Assembly (NCBI RefSeq): GCF_003710255.1
Contig: NZ_RHIB01000001.1
Location: 744,001 to 808,000, forward strand
Direction of reading: 5' to 3'
DNA length: 64,000 nucleotides
Source of the DNA: Alteribacter keqinensis
GTDB taxonomy: Bacteria; Bacillota; Bacilli; Bacillales; Salisediminibacteriaceae
The notes under the pieces were generated by a model, which saw nothing but the letters and a program-made list of their open reading frames with translations, had not been told where the DNA came from and made no database searches. Position numbers and translations under genes: made by a program. Shown piece by piece: positions 45,463-54,089 of the stretch; the first letter of the stretch is position 1; each line of letters starts with the position of its first letter.

Positions 45463-45690
45463 GTGTTAAAGCTCATTGTTTTAAAATGTTGATTGGAGCG
45501 AATGCACAGCACTCCTGCGATAAAGCGAGTTCCGGGGGTCCCTGTCAAGCACGAGCCCTGCTTCATAAATAAGCATTTATTTAATTTGTCACATAAGGTT
45601 CACAGCCTTGCCGAGGAAGAAGCAGCATGATGAGGAGGCTCCCGCTGCTGAAAGGGGTGAAAGGAGCGGAGATAGGTTAGCAGAACTAAC
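45463..45690 (+). repeat. Degenerate intergenic repeat, family B (long copy)
   Basis: Begins GTGTTAAAGCTCATTG, continues with GATTGGAGCGAATGCA and CACTCCTGCG, and near 45630 contains GATGAGGAGGCTCCCG, followed by GGAGCGGAGAT. The first part parallels 33481-33540. The gap 45199-45809 holds no gene. Confidence 0.55.
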
Positions 45691-45809
45691 TCACTATTTA
45701 AATGGCATACCTGTTAATGATGAAAAAAGAAGCTTTTCAATTGGACAAATGGACGTTCCTCTTCAGGAGAATTGAATAACATAAAGAAGTACAGAAGAGG
45801 AGGTCAGGT

Positions 45810-46178
45810 GTGGGCAGAAAACAGCTTTTTCTTTATCTTGCAGGGTTTTTATCAGGCCATTATGCTATTTTATTTTTTAAAAACCAGCCTTATTACTCCA
45901 TAGAGCTTTTAACAGCTTCACTGGTTTTTTCTCCCTTTTCGTGGTTTTTTGGAGCTTTTTCATTTGTCTTAGGTTTTCTTTGTTTTTCATCCTTAATTAA
46001 AGCAGAACATCAGGGGCTGTTTAATCTGATTGGCAAAAGACATGCTGTATTATTCCTGACAGCTTTGTACTTTATCCTTATGTTTAAATGGCCCGGTGTT
46101 GTGTTTGCTGGATTTGCATTGCTTTATGGTATAATGGATGCGCTCGATTTAAGGAGGAAGGAGAGGGATCAGTCATGA
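45810..46178 (+). CDS. Hypothetical membrane protein
   Basis: 122-aa protein with four predicted membrane spans and many phenylalanines and leucines, ending in a charged RRKERDQS tail. GAGGAGGTCAGG precedes the GTG start. The 3' end reaches within 4 nt (overlap) of the metallophosphoesterase gene that follows, suggesting one operon. I do not recognise the family. Confidence 0.65.
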   Translation: MGRKQLFLYLAGFLSGHYAILFFKNQPYYSIELLTASLVFSPFSWFFGAFSFVLGFLCFSSLIKAEHQGLFNLIGKRHAVLFLTALYFILMFKWPGVVFAGFALLYGIMDALDLRRKERDQS

Positions 46179-46930
46179 TTTTCGCTGTTGCTGCAGGCGC
46201 TGTGCTGGTTTTGGTGCTGTGCTTCTTTCTTCTTACATACATGCGTTCTCTTGCATTTTCACACCATATTACGAATGAAACGATTACGCTTCCGGTTCAA
46301 ATGGAAGACAATCATATTCTTTTTATCTCGGATATTCACCGGCGTCAGCTGAAGCCGGGATTTTTTCGGACGTTTTCAAAAACCCCGGATATGGTTTGGA
46401 TCGGGGGAGACCTTGCAGAGCGTGGAGTAAATGAAAAGACGCTCAAACATAATCTGAAGGTTTTATCCTCAATTGCACCGGTTTATTTTGTCTTTGGAAA
46501 TAACGATTACGAATGGCCTGAAGCTTCTTTTACACGTATTCTTCATCAATTTAATGTAACGATACTTAAGAATAGCGCTGTTACCTTTAAAGACACATGG
46601 ACACTGAGTGGAATTGATGACATGAACAGAGGGATACCTGAATTTGAAACGGCATTAAAAGGCTCAAGGGGCCCGGTTATTTTGCTCAGCCATAACCCGG
46701 AGGCTGCATGGGCGGTTTCGGGCTTCGATAAGGTAGTGTGTGTGGTAAGCGGTCATACTCACGGCGGGCAGATCAGGCTCGGTCCTTTTGGAATTGCAGA
46801 AAAGGCAGGCTGGACTCTGAAGGGGGGCAAACCCGTATTTATCAGCTCCGGGTACGGTACGACCCAGATTCCTTTACGCCTCGGGACAAAGGCTGAATGT
46901 CATGTTCTCCGGATAAAAGGCTGTAGTTAA
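46175..46930 (+). CDS. ypbG: Membrane-anchored metallophosphoesterase (YpbG-like)
   Basis: 251-aa calcineurin-like phosphoesterase with one N-terminal membrane anchor (residues 2-25). Metal-binding motifs: SDIHRR near residue 51, GGDLAERG near 74, FGNNDYEWP near 107, LSHNPE near 166 and SGHTHGGQI near 189. Substrate unknown. ATG 46175 after GGAAGGAGAGGG; a longer frame from 46088 is unsupported. Located two genes before mecB as in B. subtilis, with one inserted gene between. Confidence 0.88.
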   Translation: MIFAVAAGAVLVLVLCFFLLTYMRSLAFSHHITNETITLPVQMEDNHILFISDIHRRQLKPGFFRTFSKTPDMVWIGGDLAERGVNEKTLKHNLKVLSSIAPVYFVFGNNDYEWPEASFTRILHQFNVTILKNSAVTFKDTWTLSGIDDMNRGIPEFETALKGSRGPVILLSHNPEAAWAVSGFDKVVCVVSGHTHGGQIRLGPFGIAEKAGWTLKGGKPVFISSGYGTTQIPLRLGTKAECHVLRIKGCS

Positions 46931-46988
46931 ACGAAAGATGAAAAAAAGTTAAACAAATTTTACACAAGTTAAAGAAGTAAGGTATACT
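46926..46988 (+). promoter_or_regulatory. Promoter and putative direct-repeat operator of the CarH-like regulator
   Basis: TTACAC (46960-46965) and TATACT (46983-46988) with a 17-bp spacer form a good promoter. GTTAAAC at 46926 and 46948, TTTACAC at 46959 and GTTAAAG at 46968 recur at about 11- or 22-bp intervals, and overlap the -35 box. CarH of Thermus binds 11-bp direct repeats covering the -35 box of its own promoter, so autoregulation is plausible. Confidence 0.5.
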
Positions 46989-47069
46989 GAATCAAATGAA
47001 GGACGTAGATTACAGGCTTTCAGAGGTTGATATACATGTCCGGATAAATTTGTATTAGGTGGGATGAAA

Positions 47070-47966
47070 ATGGGTCGTATTGAAGGCAAGTATAATATAA
47101 AAGCCGTCTCCAATATGCTGGGTATTCAGGCAGGGACTCTCCGGGCATGGGAAAGACGTTACGACATTATTGAGCCTGTCAGAAATCAGGCCGGCCACCG
47201 CTTGTATACAGACGAACACGTAGCTGTCCTGAGGTGGCTCATAAATAAAGTAAACAAAGGTTTTACGATCGGACAGGCGGTGGGCCTGCTGGAAGATCAT
47301 GACCTGAATGACATGCCGGTGGATACTGCAAATGAAAATGACAGGGCTTCGTCAATTAAAGAAGAGCTTTTTCATGCCCTTCTCCGCTTTCAGGAACATA
47401 AAAGCAATCAGATTCTTGATCAGGCTTTTGGTATGTTTTCCATTGAAAAGGTCATGACAGACATCCTCGGGAAAATTCTTGTTGAAATCGGGGACAAATG
47501 GGAAGAGGGAGAGATTTCATCTGCCCATGAACATTACATTACTGCTTTTTTGCGTACAAAAATAGGGAGCGTATTTCACAACCTTCCTGTTGATGGTCTG
47601 CTTCCCAAAGTGGTCTGTGTCTGTGGTCCCGATGAAACACATGAAATCGGGCTGCTTATTTTCACTTTATATTTACGGCGCAGAGGATATGAAGTGATCT
47701 ATTTAGGCAGCGGAGTTCCAAAAGAAGATTTGAATATCGTAGTAGATGAAGTAAAGCCGAAGATGGTGTTTATTTCCTGTACCATGACAAGGCATCTGAA
47801 AGGGACGTTTGAGGCTGCTGAAGACCTTAAAGAAAAGTTTGAAGGAGTACGTGTGGGTGTCGGCGGAAATGCTCTTATGAACTTAAGTGCGAAGGATGAA
47901 GAGAAATACGAAGATATGCTCCTCGGTTTTTCACCATCTGAATGGGAACAATGGATAAGAGTCTGA
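47070..47966 (+). CDS. MerR-family regulator with B12-binding domain (CarH/LitR-like)
   Basis: 298-aa regulator. Residues 7-70 form a MerR DNA-binding domain (GTLRAWERRYDIIEP near 22). Residues 95-170 form a helical cap with the W-x9-EH motif (Trp144, Glu154-His155) that contacts the adenosyl group in CarH. Residues 178-298 form the B12-binding fold with E-x-H-x2-G (His191, the expected cobalt ligand). These features predict an adenosylcobalamin-dependent light-responsive repressor. ATG 47070 is preferred over 47064 because AGGTGGG lies 7 nt before it. It is inserted between ypbG and mecB; the regulated targets are not visible beyond its own promoter. Confidence 0.88.
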   Translation: MGRIEGKYNIKAVSNMLGIQAGTLRAWERRYDIIEPVRNQAGHRLYTDEHVAVLRWLINKVNKGFTIGQAVGLLEDHDLNDMPVDTANENDRASSIKEELFHALLRFQEHKSNQILDQAFGMFSIEKVMTDILGKILVEIGDKWEEGEISSAHEHYITAFLRTKIGSVFHNLPVDGLLPKVVCVCGPDETHEIGLLIFTLYLRRRGYEVIYLGSGVPKEDLNIVVDEVKPKMVFISCTMTRHLKGTFEAAEDLKEKFEGVRVGVGGNALMNLSAKDEEKYEDMLLGFSPSEWEQWIRV

Positions 47967-48102
47967 CATATTGGGCGTTGTGTCGAACCAAATATTCCTC
48001 CTTTACATACTGTAGTAGTAAACACAGTCACCGTCGAAGTGAATTCCGGAAGTACAACGTCCGATCCCTTCTTCAAGTGACAGCCTTCAAGGAGGGTCGT
48101 CA

Positions 48103-48693
48103 ATGCGCCTCGAACGTTTGGCATACGACAAAATTAAGATATTTCTTACATTCGATGATCTGAAGGACCGCGGTATTACTAAAGAAGAACTATGGATGGA
48201 TGTACCAAAAGTACATGACCTTTTCAGAGAAATGATTGTGGAAGCGAGTAATGAGCTAGGCTTTGATCCTGATGGACCTGTTGTCGTTGAAGTGTTTTCC
48301 CTGCCAGCTCAGGGAATGGTCATCATTGTCTCAAAATCCAATGAAGAAATAGACAGTGATGACGAAACGTTCGACGACTCATATATAGAACTGCAAATTA
48401 CACTGGGAGAAACCGAAGACATTGTTTATCAATGTCTCGATTTTGAAGATGTAATCCAGCTTTCCCACAGGCTGTATCAGCTTGGCATTATGAATGGGAC
48501 ACTTTTTTCCTATTCAGGCCATTACTACCTTCACTTTACTGATTATGATCTTCTTGGTGATCCTGACTCCTTTATTGCTGTACTCGCTGAGTATGGCCAG
48601 AGTTCCCATGTAACCATTTACAGACTGCAGGAATATGGTAAGCTTCTGATGAAAGATGATGCTGTGAAAAGAATTAAAGAGTGTTTTAAATAA
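48103..48693 (+). CDS. mecB: Adaptor protein MecB (MecA paralogue, YpbH)
   Basis: 196-aa MecA-family adaptor that feeds substrates to ClpCP. The N-terminal domain starts MRLERLAYDKIKIFLTFDDL (in part), with ITKEELW near residue 25. The C-terminal ClpC-binding domain includes FEDVIQLSHRL near 125 and YYLHFTDYD near 148. CAAGGAGG precedes the ATG. Located before gudB as in B. subtilis. MecB is a sporulation and competence-related adaptor there; target specificity here is inferred. Confidence 0.93.
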   Translation: MRLERLAYDKIKIFLTFDDLKDRGITKEELWMDVPKVHDLFREMIVEASNELGFDPDGPVVVEVFSLPAQGMVIIVSKSNEEIDSDDETFDDSYIELQITLGETEDIVYQCLDFEDVIQLSHRLYQLGIMNGTLFSYSGHYYLHFTDYDLLGDPDSFIAVLAEYGQSSHVTIYRLQEYGKLLMKDDAVKRIKECFK

Positions 48694-48701
48694 GACACAT
48701 G

Positions 48702-48728
48702 ACTCCGGTACCGGAGTTTTTCTTTTTT
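48702..48728 (+). terminator. Terminator of mecB
   Basis: ACTCC and GGAGT enclose the palindromic GGTACC and are followed by T-rich TTTTCTTTTTT, 9 nt after the mecB stop codon. Confidence 0.75.
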
Positions 48729-48755
48729 ACCAGGCTGTGTAAAAGGATAGAACTG

Positions 48756-48986
48756 GTGGAGTATGTTTTGGTACCGGCAGGCAAAACTGAAATGTATCCA
48801 GTGAAAGCCCTGGAGGATCTAGGAGCCGGGTTTATACTCCGTCCGGGAGCGAAGGACTTTATTTCGGAAGGTAAAAGAGAAAGAGCACTTGAGGCAGGCT
48901 GTTCCTTAGCCGTTTTTTTGTATGAGAGACCATTGGATAAAAAAATGTTTGTTAAAAAGGAAACAGTAGTGGAAAAATCACTTTAG
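48756..48986 (+). CDS. Hypothetical 76-aa protein
   Basis: Small soluble protein. Start GTG 48756 is chosen because AAAGGA lies about 12 nt before it and because the longer frame from 48699 runs through the mecB terminator. N-terminus VEYVLVPAGKTEMYPVKALE (in part), then a glycine-rich turn, then KETVVEKSL at the end. Not recognised. Placed between mecB and gudB. Confidence 0.5.
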   Translation: MEYVLVPAGKTEMYPVKALEDLGAGFILRPGAKDFISEGKRERALEAGCSLAVFLYERPLDKKMFVKKETVVEKSL

Positions 48987-49068
48987 GTTCTTTATAGTAG
49001 TAAATGTAAGACAGGATATTTATTATTTTATTTTACTATTTTACATATAACACGTTGAGGTGAAATCA

Positions 49069-50361
49069 ATGGAAGGAAACGAAAAGCTCGATAAGGAGAC
49101 AACCGGAAAGAAAGTGAAATCGGGAAAGCAGGATGTACTCCTCTCTACAAGGACTGTGGTTAAAACTGCACTTGATAAGCTTGGTTATCCACAGGAAGTA
49201 TACGAGTTGATGAAAGAACCCCTGAGGATGATGACCGTACGTATTCCTGTTCGTATGGATGATGGATCCATAAAGGTGTTTACTGGTTACAGGGCTCAGC
49301 ATAACGATGCTGTCGGTCCGACAAAAGGCGGTGTTCGTTTCCACCCGGATGTTTCAGAGACGGAAGTGAAAGCGTTATCAATATGGATGAGCCTGAAAGC
49401 GGGTATTGTTGATCTGCCCTATGGCGGAGGTAAAGGAGGGATTGTCTGCGATCCCCGTGAAATGTCCTTTCCTGAACTCGAACGCCTGAGCAGGGGATAT
49501 GTACGGGCAATCAGTCAGATTGTCGGTCCTACAAAGGATATACCTGCCCCGGATGTCTTTACAAACTCCCAGATAATGGCATGGATGATGGATGAGTACA
49601 GCCGTATGAAGGAATTTGATTCACCAGGCTTTATTACAGGCAAACCGATTGTTCTAGGAGGATCTCACGGCAGAGAGTCTGCAACGGCAAAAGGTGTTAC
49701 GATCTGCATAAATGAAGCGGCCAAGAAAAAAGGAATTAACATTGAAGGAGCCAGGGTAGTTATTCAGGGCTTCGGTAATGCCGGAAGCTTCCTTGCGAAG
49801 TTTATGCACGATGCGGGAGCGAAAGTGGTAGGTATTTCTGACGTTTATGGCGCCCTTCACGATCCGGACGGGCTTGATATAGATTACCTCCTTGACCGCC
49901 GTGACAGTTTCGGAACAGTTTCCAAGCTGTTCAAAGAGACGTTAACAAATGAAGAGCTTCTTGAACTTGACTGTGATATTCTCGTTCCGGCAGCCATTGA
50001 AAATCAGATTACAGAGATGAATGCCGACAAGGTCAAGGCGCAAATTGTAGTGGAAGCTGCAAACGGACCCACTACGATTGAGGCAACGAAAATCCTCAGC
50101 GACCGCGGGGTTCTTTTAGTACCTGATGTTCTGGCAAGTGCAGGTGGAGTAACTGTATCCTACTTTGAATGGGTACAGAATAACCAAGGCTATTATTGGA
50201 GCGAGCAGGAAGTTGAAGAACGACTGGAAAAAGTCATGGTCAATTCATTTGAGAATGTATACCGGCTGTCAACTTCAAGAAATGTGGATATGCGGCTAGC
50301 AGCATATATGGTTGGAGTTAGAAAAATGGCGGAGGCAAGCCGTTTCAGAGGATGGATTTAA
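49069..50361 (+). CDS. gudB: NAD-dependent glutamate dehydrogenase
   Basis: 430-aa glutamate dehydrogenase of the RocG/GudB type, which deaminates glutamate to 2-oxoglutarate. The substrate-binding segment KGGVRFHP, LKAGIVDLPYGGGKGGI (catalytic lysines, residues near 103-118), and the NAD-binding loop VIQGFGNAGS near 229 are present. No tandem duplication as in the inactive gudB of B. subtilis 168 is seen near the active site. ATG 49069 after TTGAGGTG. Position after mecB matches B. subtilis. Confidence 0.95.
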   Translation: MEGNEKLDKETTGKKVKSGKQDVLLSTRTVVKTALDKLGYPQEVYELMKEPLRMMTVRIPVRMDDGSIKVFTGYRAQHNDAVGPTKGGVRFHPDVSETEVKALSIWMSLKAGIVDLPYGGGKGGIVCDPREMSFPELERLSRGYVRAISQIVGPTKDIPAPDVFTNSQIMAWMMDEYSRMKEFDSPGFITGKPIVLGGSHGRESATAKGVTICINEAAKKKGINIEGARVVIQGFGNAGSFLAKFMHDAGAKVVGISDVYGALHDPDGLDIDYLLDRRDSFGTVSKLFKETLTNEELLELDCDILVPAAIENQITEMNADKVKAQIVVEAANGPTTIEATKILSDRGVLLVPDVLASAGGVTVSYFEWVQNNQGYYWSEQEVEERLEKVMVNSFENVYRLSTSRNVDMRLAAYMVGVRKMAEASRFRGWI

Positions 50362-50404
50362 GCATCGAATTTTTTTAATTACACGGGCAGCATACTCTTT
50401 AGTA

Positions 50405-50448
50405 AAAGATGATCCAGGGACCAGGTGTGGTACCGGATCATCTTTTTA
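50405..50448 (+). terminator. Terminator of gudB
   Basis: AAAGATGATCC and GGATCATCTTT form an 11-bp stem, followed by T. Confidence 0.87.
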
Positions 50449-50653
50449 GTCTGTTCTCGGAATACGATTTTTCGGAAGTCTCAGCCACTTCATCTCTTTC
50501 TTTACTCTAAAGGAAAGTACGAATAGCAACAATGTATACAAAAACAGCCGCTTTTTTATTACCCCCTGTATTCTTGCTTCCCAAATACTTGCACGAGGGC
50601 TCAAAAATATGTTTAAGTAATAACAGCACAAGTGAAAAAGGGTGATATACCAA

Positions 50654-51640
50654 GTGAACAGAGAAGATGTGATCATAATCGGAGCTGGGCCTTGCGGGCT
50701 CTCAGCTGCAATAGCACTGAAGAAAAAAGGATTTAATCCTCTCATTATTGAACGGGGAAACGTAGTAAATGCAATTTACCGTTATCCTACTCATCAGCAG
50801 TTTTTCAGCACCAGTGAAAAGCTTGCCATTGGCGGGATTCCCTTTTATTCAACTGAAAGAAAGCCCAAGAGAAATGAAGCGCTTGTTTATTATCGTGAGG
50901 TTGTTAAAGAGAAGGATCTCAGAATTAATGCTTTTGAGGAAGTTACATCTGTTTCTAAAGACCCAAACGGACAATTTCTCCTTACATCATCAAAATATGG
51001 TGAATCAAAAACCTATAGTGCCAAATATGTCATTGTAGCTACAGGATATTACGATTCGCCGAATTATATGGAGGTGCAAGGTGAAAACCTGCCTCATGTA
51101 CGCCATTATTTTAAAGAAGCACATCCTTATTTTGATCAGGACGTCTGTGTGATCGGAGGTAAAAATTCCGCAGTAGATGCTGCACTGGAACTGGATAAAG
51201 CAGGTGCCAGGGTTACCGTTTTATACCGGGGTGAAGAGTACTCTAAAAGTGTAAAGCCGTGGATACTGCCTGAGTTTGACGGTCTCGTCCGAAATGGAGC
51301 GATTAACATGGTGTTTAACGCATGTATCGATGAGATTACAGAAGAGTATGTGAGCTATTCCGTCGGTAAAGAACAACATCAGGTGAAAGCAGACTTTGTT
51401 TTTGCTATGACCGGTTACCACCCGGATCATTCGTTTATTAAAAAGATGGGCGTTACAATAGATGATGACACAGGGCGTCCTGAATTTAATGCCGAAACAA
51501 TGGAAACAAACTGTGAAGGGATATATATCGCCGGTGTAATTGCAGCCGGAAACAATGCAAATGAGATTTTTATTGAAAACGGACGTCATCACGGAGGCGC
51601 TATAGCCGCATCAATCATACTAAAAGAAGCAGGCCTTTAG
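50654..51640 (+). CDS. ypdA: Bacillithiol disulfide reductase YpdA
   Basis: 328-aa FAD- and NADPH-binding flavoprotein disulfide reductase of the YpdA type, which reduces bacillithiol disulfide. FAD-binding GAGPCGLSAAIAL lies near residue 11, the conserved FFSTSEKLAIGGIPF segment near 51, and NADPH-binding VIGGKNSAVDAALE near 170. GTG 50654 is preferred because AAAGGGTGA precedes it; GTG 50642 is within that site. Length matches B. subtilis YpdA (324 aa). Bacillithiol use is expected in this lineage. Confidence 0.93.
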   Translation: MNREDVIIIGAGPCGLSAAIALKKKGFNPLIIERGNVVNAIYRYPTHQQFFSTSEKLAIGGIPFYSTERKPKRNEALVYYREVVKEKDLRINAFEEVTSVSKDPNGQFLLTSSKYGESKTYSAKYVIVATGYYDSPNYMEVQGENLPHVRHYFKEAHPYFDQDVCVIGGKNSAVDAALELDKAGARVTVLYRGEEYSKSVKPWILPEFDGLVRNGAINMVFNACIDEITEEYVSYSVGKEQHQVKADFVFAMTGYHPDHSFIKKMGVTIDDDTGRPEFNAETMETNCEGIYIAGVIAAGNNANEIFIENGRHHGGAIAASIILKEAGL

Positions 51641-51656
51641 GGCACTGCTTCTTTTT
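51622..51656. terminator. Bidirectional terminator overlapping the ypdA stop codon
   Basis: AAAAGAAGCAG and CTGCTTCTTTT form a stem that spans the ypdA stop codon and ends near the ansA stop codon of the opposite strand. Confidence 0.8.
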
Positions 51657-51661
51657 AATAT

Positions 51662-52636
51662 TCAGCGTTGGAAAATCTCCTGAAGTCTTTCCTTATCAGA
51701 TGTTTTTTCCAGTGCCACCATCAGTTTAAGTCGGGCTTTTTGTCCGTTTAGGCCGTTTGTGAAAATCATGCCCATTTCCTTCAGCTCTTTTCCGCCGCCT
51801 TCATAACCGTAAGTGTCCTGAACTACCCCGTTAAAGCACCTTGAAACTAGCACGATAGGGATTCCTTTATCAATAAGTGTCTGAAACGAAGGAATTGTTC
51901 CGGGGGGGAGATTCCCCTGGCCGAAAGCTTCGATCACAAGACCGTCGATGGGCATGTCACTAATTGAATTAAGAAGTTCTGCTTCCATACCTGCTACTGC
52001 TTTAAGGAGGAGAACCTTTTTGCGGACACTCGGAATGACAAAGCGCTGTCCAGAAACAGGGTGGTGGTGAAAATGAACGCCACGTTTGGAGACGATTCCG
52101 ATGGGTCCGTACTGAGGGCTCTGGAAAGTAGCTATATTGCTCGTATGTGTCTTTGTTACATTTTTTGCTGTATGAATCTCGTCATTTAATACGACTAGCA
52201 CACCTTTATCCCTTGCTTCCGAACTGGAGGCTGTTTTAATCGAACTGAGAAGGTTGTACGGGCCGTCAGAGCCAAGCTCGTTGCTGGAACGCATGGCACC
52301 TGTAATAACAACAGGTATGTCTGTCTCCAAAATCAAGTCAAGCATATAGGCTGTTTCTTCAAGTGTGTCCGTTCCGTGTGTGATTACAACCCCGTCAATA
52401 CGCTCATCCATAACGCGTTTGTCAATTCTTTTTGCCAGATGAACCATATGTGCAGGTGTCATATGCGGGGAAGGTACGTTCAGGAAATCTTCAACCACAA
52501 GTTCCGCATCTTCTACAGCATGGACCGTGTCATGAAGCGGGTTAAGGGGGTTTGGTTTCACTGCTCCCGTTTCTGCATCTTCACTCATGGCAATCGTTCC
52601 GCCGGTATGAATAATTAATATTTTTTTCATTTTCAT
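51662..52636 (-). CDS. ansA: L-asparaginase, type I
   Basis: 324-aa cytoplasmic asparaginase that hydrolyses asparagine to aspartate and ammonia. The nucleophile threonine lies in IHTGGTIAM near residue 12, and the second catalytic site in VITHGTDTLEETA near 85. There is no signal peptide, which fits type I. AGGAG lies just before the ATG (52636, alternative 52630). Single gene, convergent with ypdA as in B. subtilis. Confidence 0.94.
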   Translation of the reverse strand: MKMKKILIIHTGGTIAMSEDAETGAVKPNPLNPLHDTVHAVEDAELVVEDFLNVPSPHMTPAHMVHLAKRIDKRVMDERIDGVVITHGTDTLEETAYMLDLILETDIPVVITGAMRSSNELGSDGPYNLLSSIKTASSSEARDKGVLVVLNDEIHTAKNVTKTHTSNIATFQSPQYGPIGIVSKRGVHFHHHPVSGQRFVIPSVRKKVLLLKAVAGMEAELLNSISDMPIDGLVIEAFGQGNLPPGTIPSFQTLIDKGIPIVLVSRCFNGVVQDTYGYEGGGKELKEMGMIFTNGLNGQKARLKLMVALEKTSDKERLQEIFQR

Positions 52637-52807
52637 TCAGCTCCTGTTAAAAAGCCCGTCTGGATTAATCATATCCATTGGCATTCTGTGAGTTTTCAGC
52701 TATTATTTCTACTATAGGATTGTAAAGTTACTGGTAATCATAATCGATGTAACCGACTCTATTAAGGTATCATGTTTGGATAGGAAAAAACAGAGAGGGA
52801 ATCGTGC

Positions 52808-53479
52808 ATGTTAATCATCATAACAGCTGCACTGGCACCGTCCATTGCACTACTTTGCTTTTTTTACCTGAAAGATGAATTCGAAAATGAACCTCTCACC
52901 ACTGTTGCCCGCTGTTTTATTTTTGGGTGTCTGCTTGTGTTCCCGGTCATGTTCATTCAATTTGCTTTTGATGAAGAAGGCCTTTTTCATTCTGCAGCAG
53001 CTACGGCCTTCATACAAATCGCTGTCATTGAGGAATTCTTTAAGTGGTTCGTTGTTTTTTTCGCCGTTTATCATCATGTCCACTTTAACGAACGTTACGA
53101 TGGAATTGTTTATGCTTCTGCGGTGGCTCTTGGGTTTGCTACAGTAGAAAATATCTTTTATCTGATCTCAAGTGGTGTTGAATATGCTTTTTTAAGAGCG
53201 CTGCTTCCCGTTTCCAGTCATGCGTTATTTGGTGTAGTAATGGGGTATTATTTAGGAAAAGCTAAATTTAATAAAATAAGGAAAAAGAGGTTTATTTTCT
53301 TCTCCTTTCTTTTTCCGGCCTCGTTTCACGGGATTTACAATTATATCCTGCTCACACAGAATTACTGGACATACAGTGTTATACCCTTTATGATCTTCCT
53401 TTGGGTATATGCATTAAGAAAAGTAAAACATGCCAACCGGATGCAGGCGAAAGATTACACACACAACAAGGCAGGTTAA
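52808..53479 (+). CDS. prsW: Intramembrane protease PrsW (anti-sigma factor site-1 protease)
   Basis: 223-aa polytopic membrane protease. Motifs: EEFFKW near residue 75, ATVENIFY near 110, SSHALFG near 138 and the histidine in FHGIYNY near 175. In B. subtilis PrsW cleaves the anti-sigma factor RsiW and activates sigma-W; no rsiW occurs in this window. AGAGAGGG precedes the ATG. Position before sleB is conserved. Confidence 0.93.
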   Translation: MLIIITAALAPSIALLCFFYLKDEFENEPLTTVARCFIFGCLLVFPVMFIQFAFDEEGLFHSAAATAFIQIAVIEEFFKWFVVFFAVYHHVHFNERYDGIVYASAVALGFATVENIFYLISSGVEYAFLRALLPVSSHALFGVVMGYYLGKAKFNKIRKKRFIFFSFLFPASFHGIYNYILLTQNYWTYSVIPFMIFLWVYALRKVKHANRMQAKDYTHNKAG

Positions 53480-53539
53480 ACAAGGGGGATCCCTTACTGC
53501 AGGGGATACTTGAAACAGTACATTAAAGGAGTGGTAAGA

Positions 53540-53707
53540 ATGACGGAAACAAAACCAAGATATAAAGTTGTTATTCGATGTGAACAATGTGGTGAAAAGT
53601 ATATTCTGAGAGGCAGACCTAATAATGAAGGTGGCTATGATACAGGGTTTAAACGTTGCGTATGCGGAAACGAAACGAACCTGGTTATAGATGTAACACC
53701 TGAATAA
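53540..53707 (+). CDS. Small zinc-ribbon-like protein, 55 aa
   Basis: Protein with C-x2-C (CEQC near residue 14) and C-x-C (CVCG near 40), a compact zinc-ribbon pattern, between beta-strand-like stretches such as YKVVIR. ATG 53540 follows AAAGGAGTGG. It lies between prsW and sleB. No specific function can be assigned; the frame is open back to 53510 but unsupported there. Confidence 0.65.
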   Translation: MTETKPRYKVVIRCEQCGEKYILRGRPNNEGGYDTGFKRCVCGNETNLVIDVTPE

Positions 53708-53814
53708 TCTTTGGTTACTGCTGTCTTACCTGAGGTTCTGCTTTTTTGAATGCTGAGTTACTGAATAAGTACAAAAGAGAAAATGAAAATTTCATGAGGA
53801 ACAGCGTTAGAAAG

Positions 53815-53852
53815 TGACCCCTAAGGTGAACAGCCTGAGGGGTCATTTTTTT
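53815..53852 (+). terminator. Terminator of the prsW/zinc-ribbon unit
   Basis: TGACCCCT and AGGGGTCA form an 8-bp perfect stem, extended inside by AGG/CCT, and followed by seven T. The remainder of the gap 53853-54089 holds no recognised element. Confidence 0.83.
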
Positions 53853-54089
53853 GTGTTCAACAGTAAGCTTCCGCGCTTTGCCGGCACAGAAAGAAGCAAG
53901 GGAAGAACCTGATATGCTTAACGTCTTCAACCCTTCGAAACCGTGAGTTCCATCAGGGGAAAGCAGTTATGAAACGACCACTTTATTCCTTACACAGGTT
54001 CTGAATAAAAAAAGGGCAATAGATAAAACTATCGGTACGAAAGGAAAGATTCGTCTTTGATTTCTTTGCTGAGAAAAGGAGGATACAAC

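Noticed and set aside
48699-48755. N-terminal extension of the small gene after mecB
   Set aside because: The extra 19 codons translate the mecB terminator hairpin and T tract (a run of phenylalanines).
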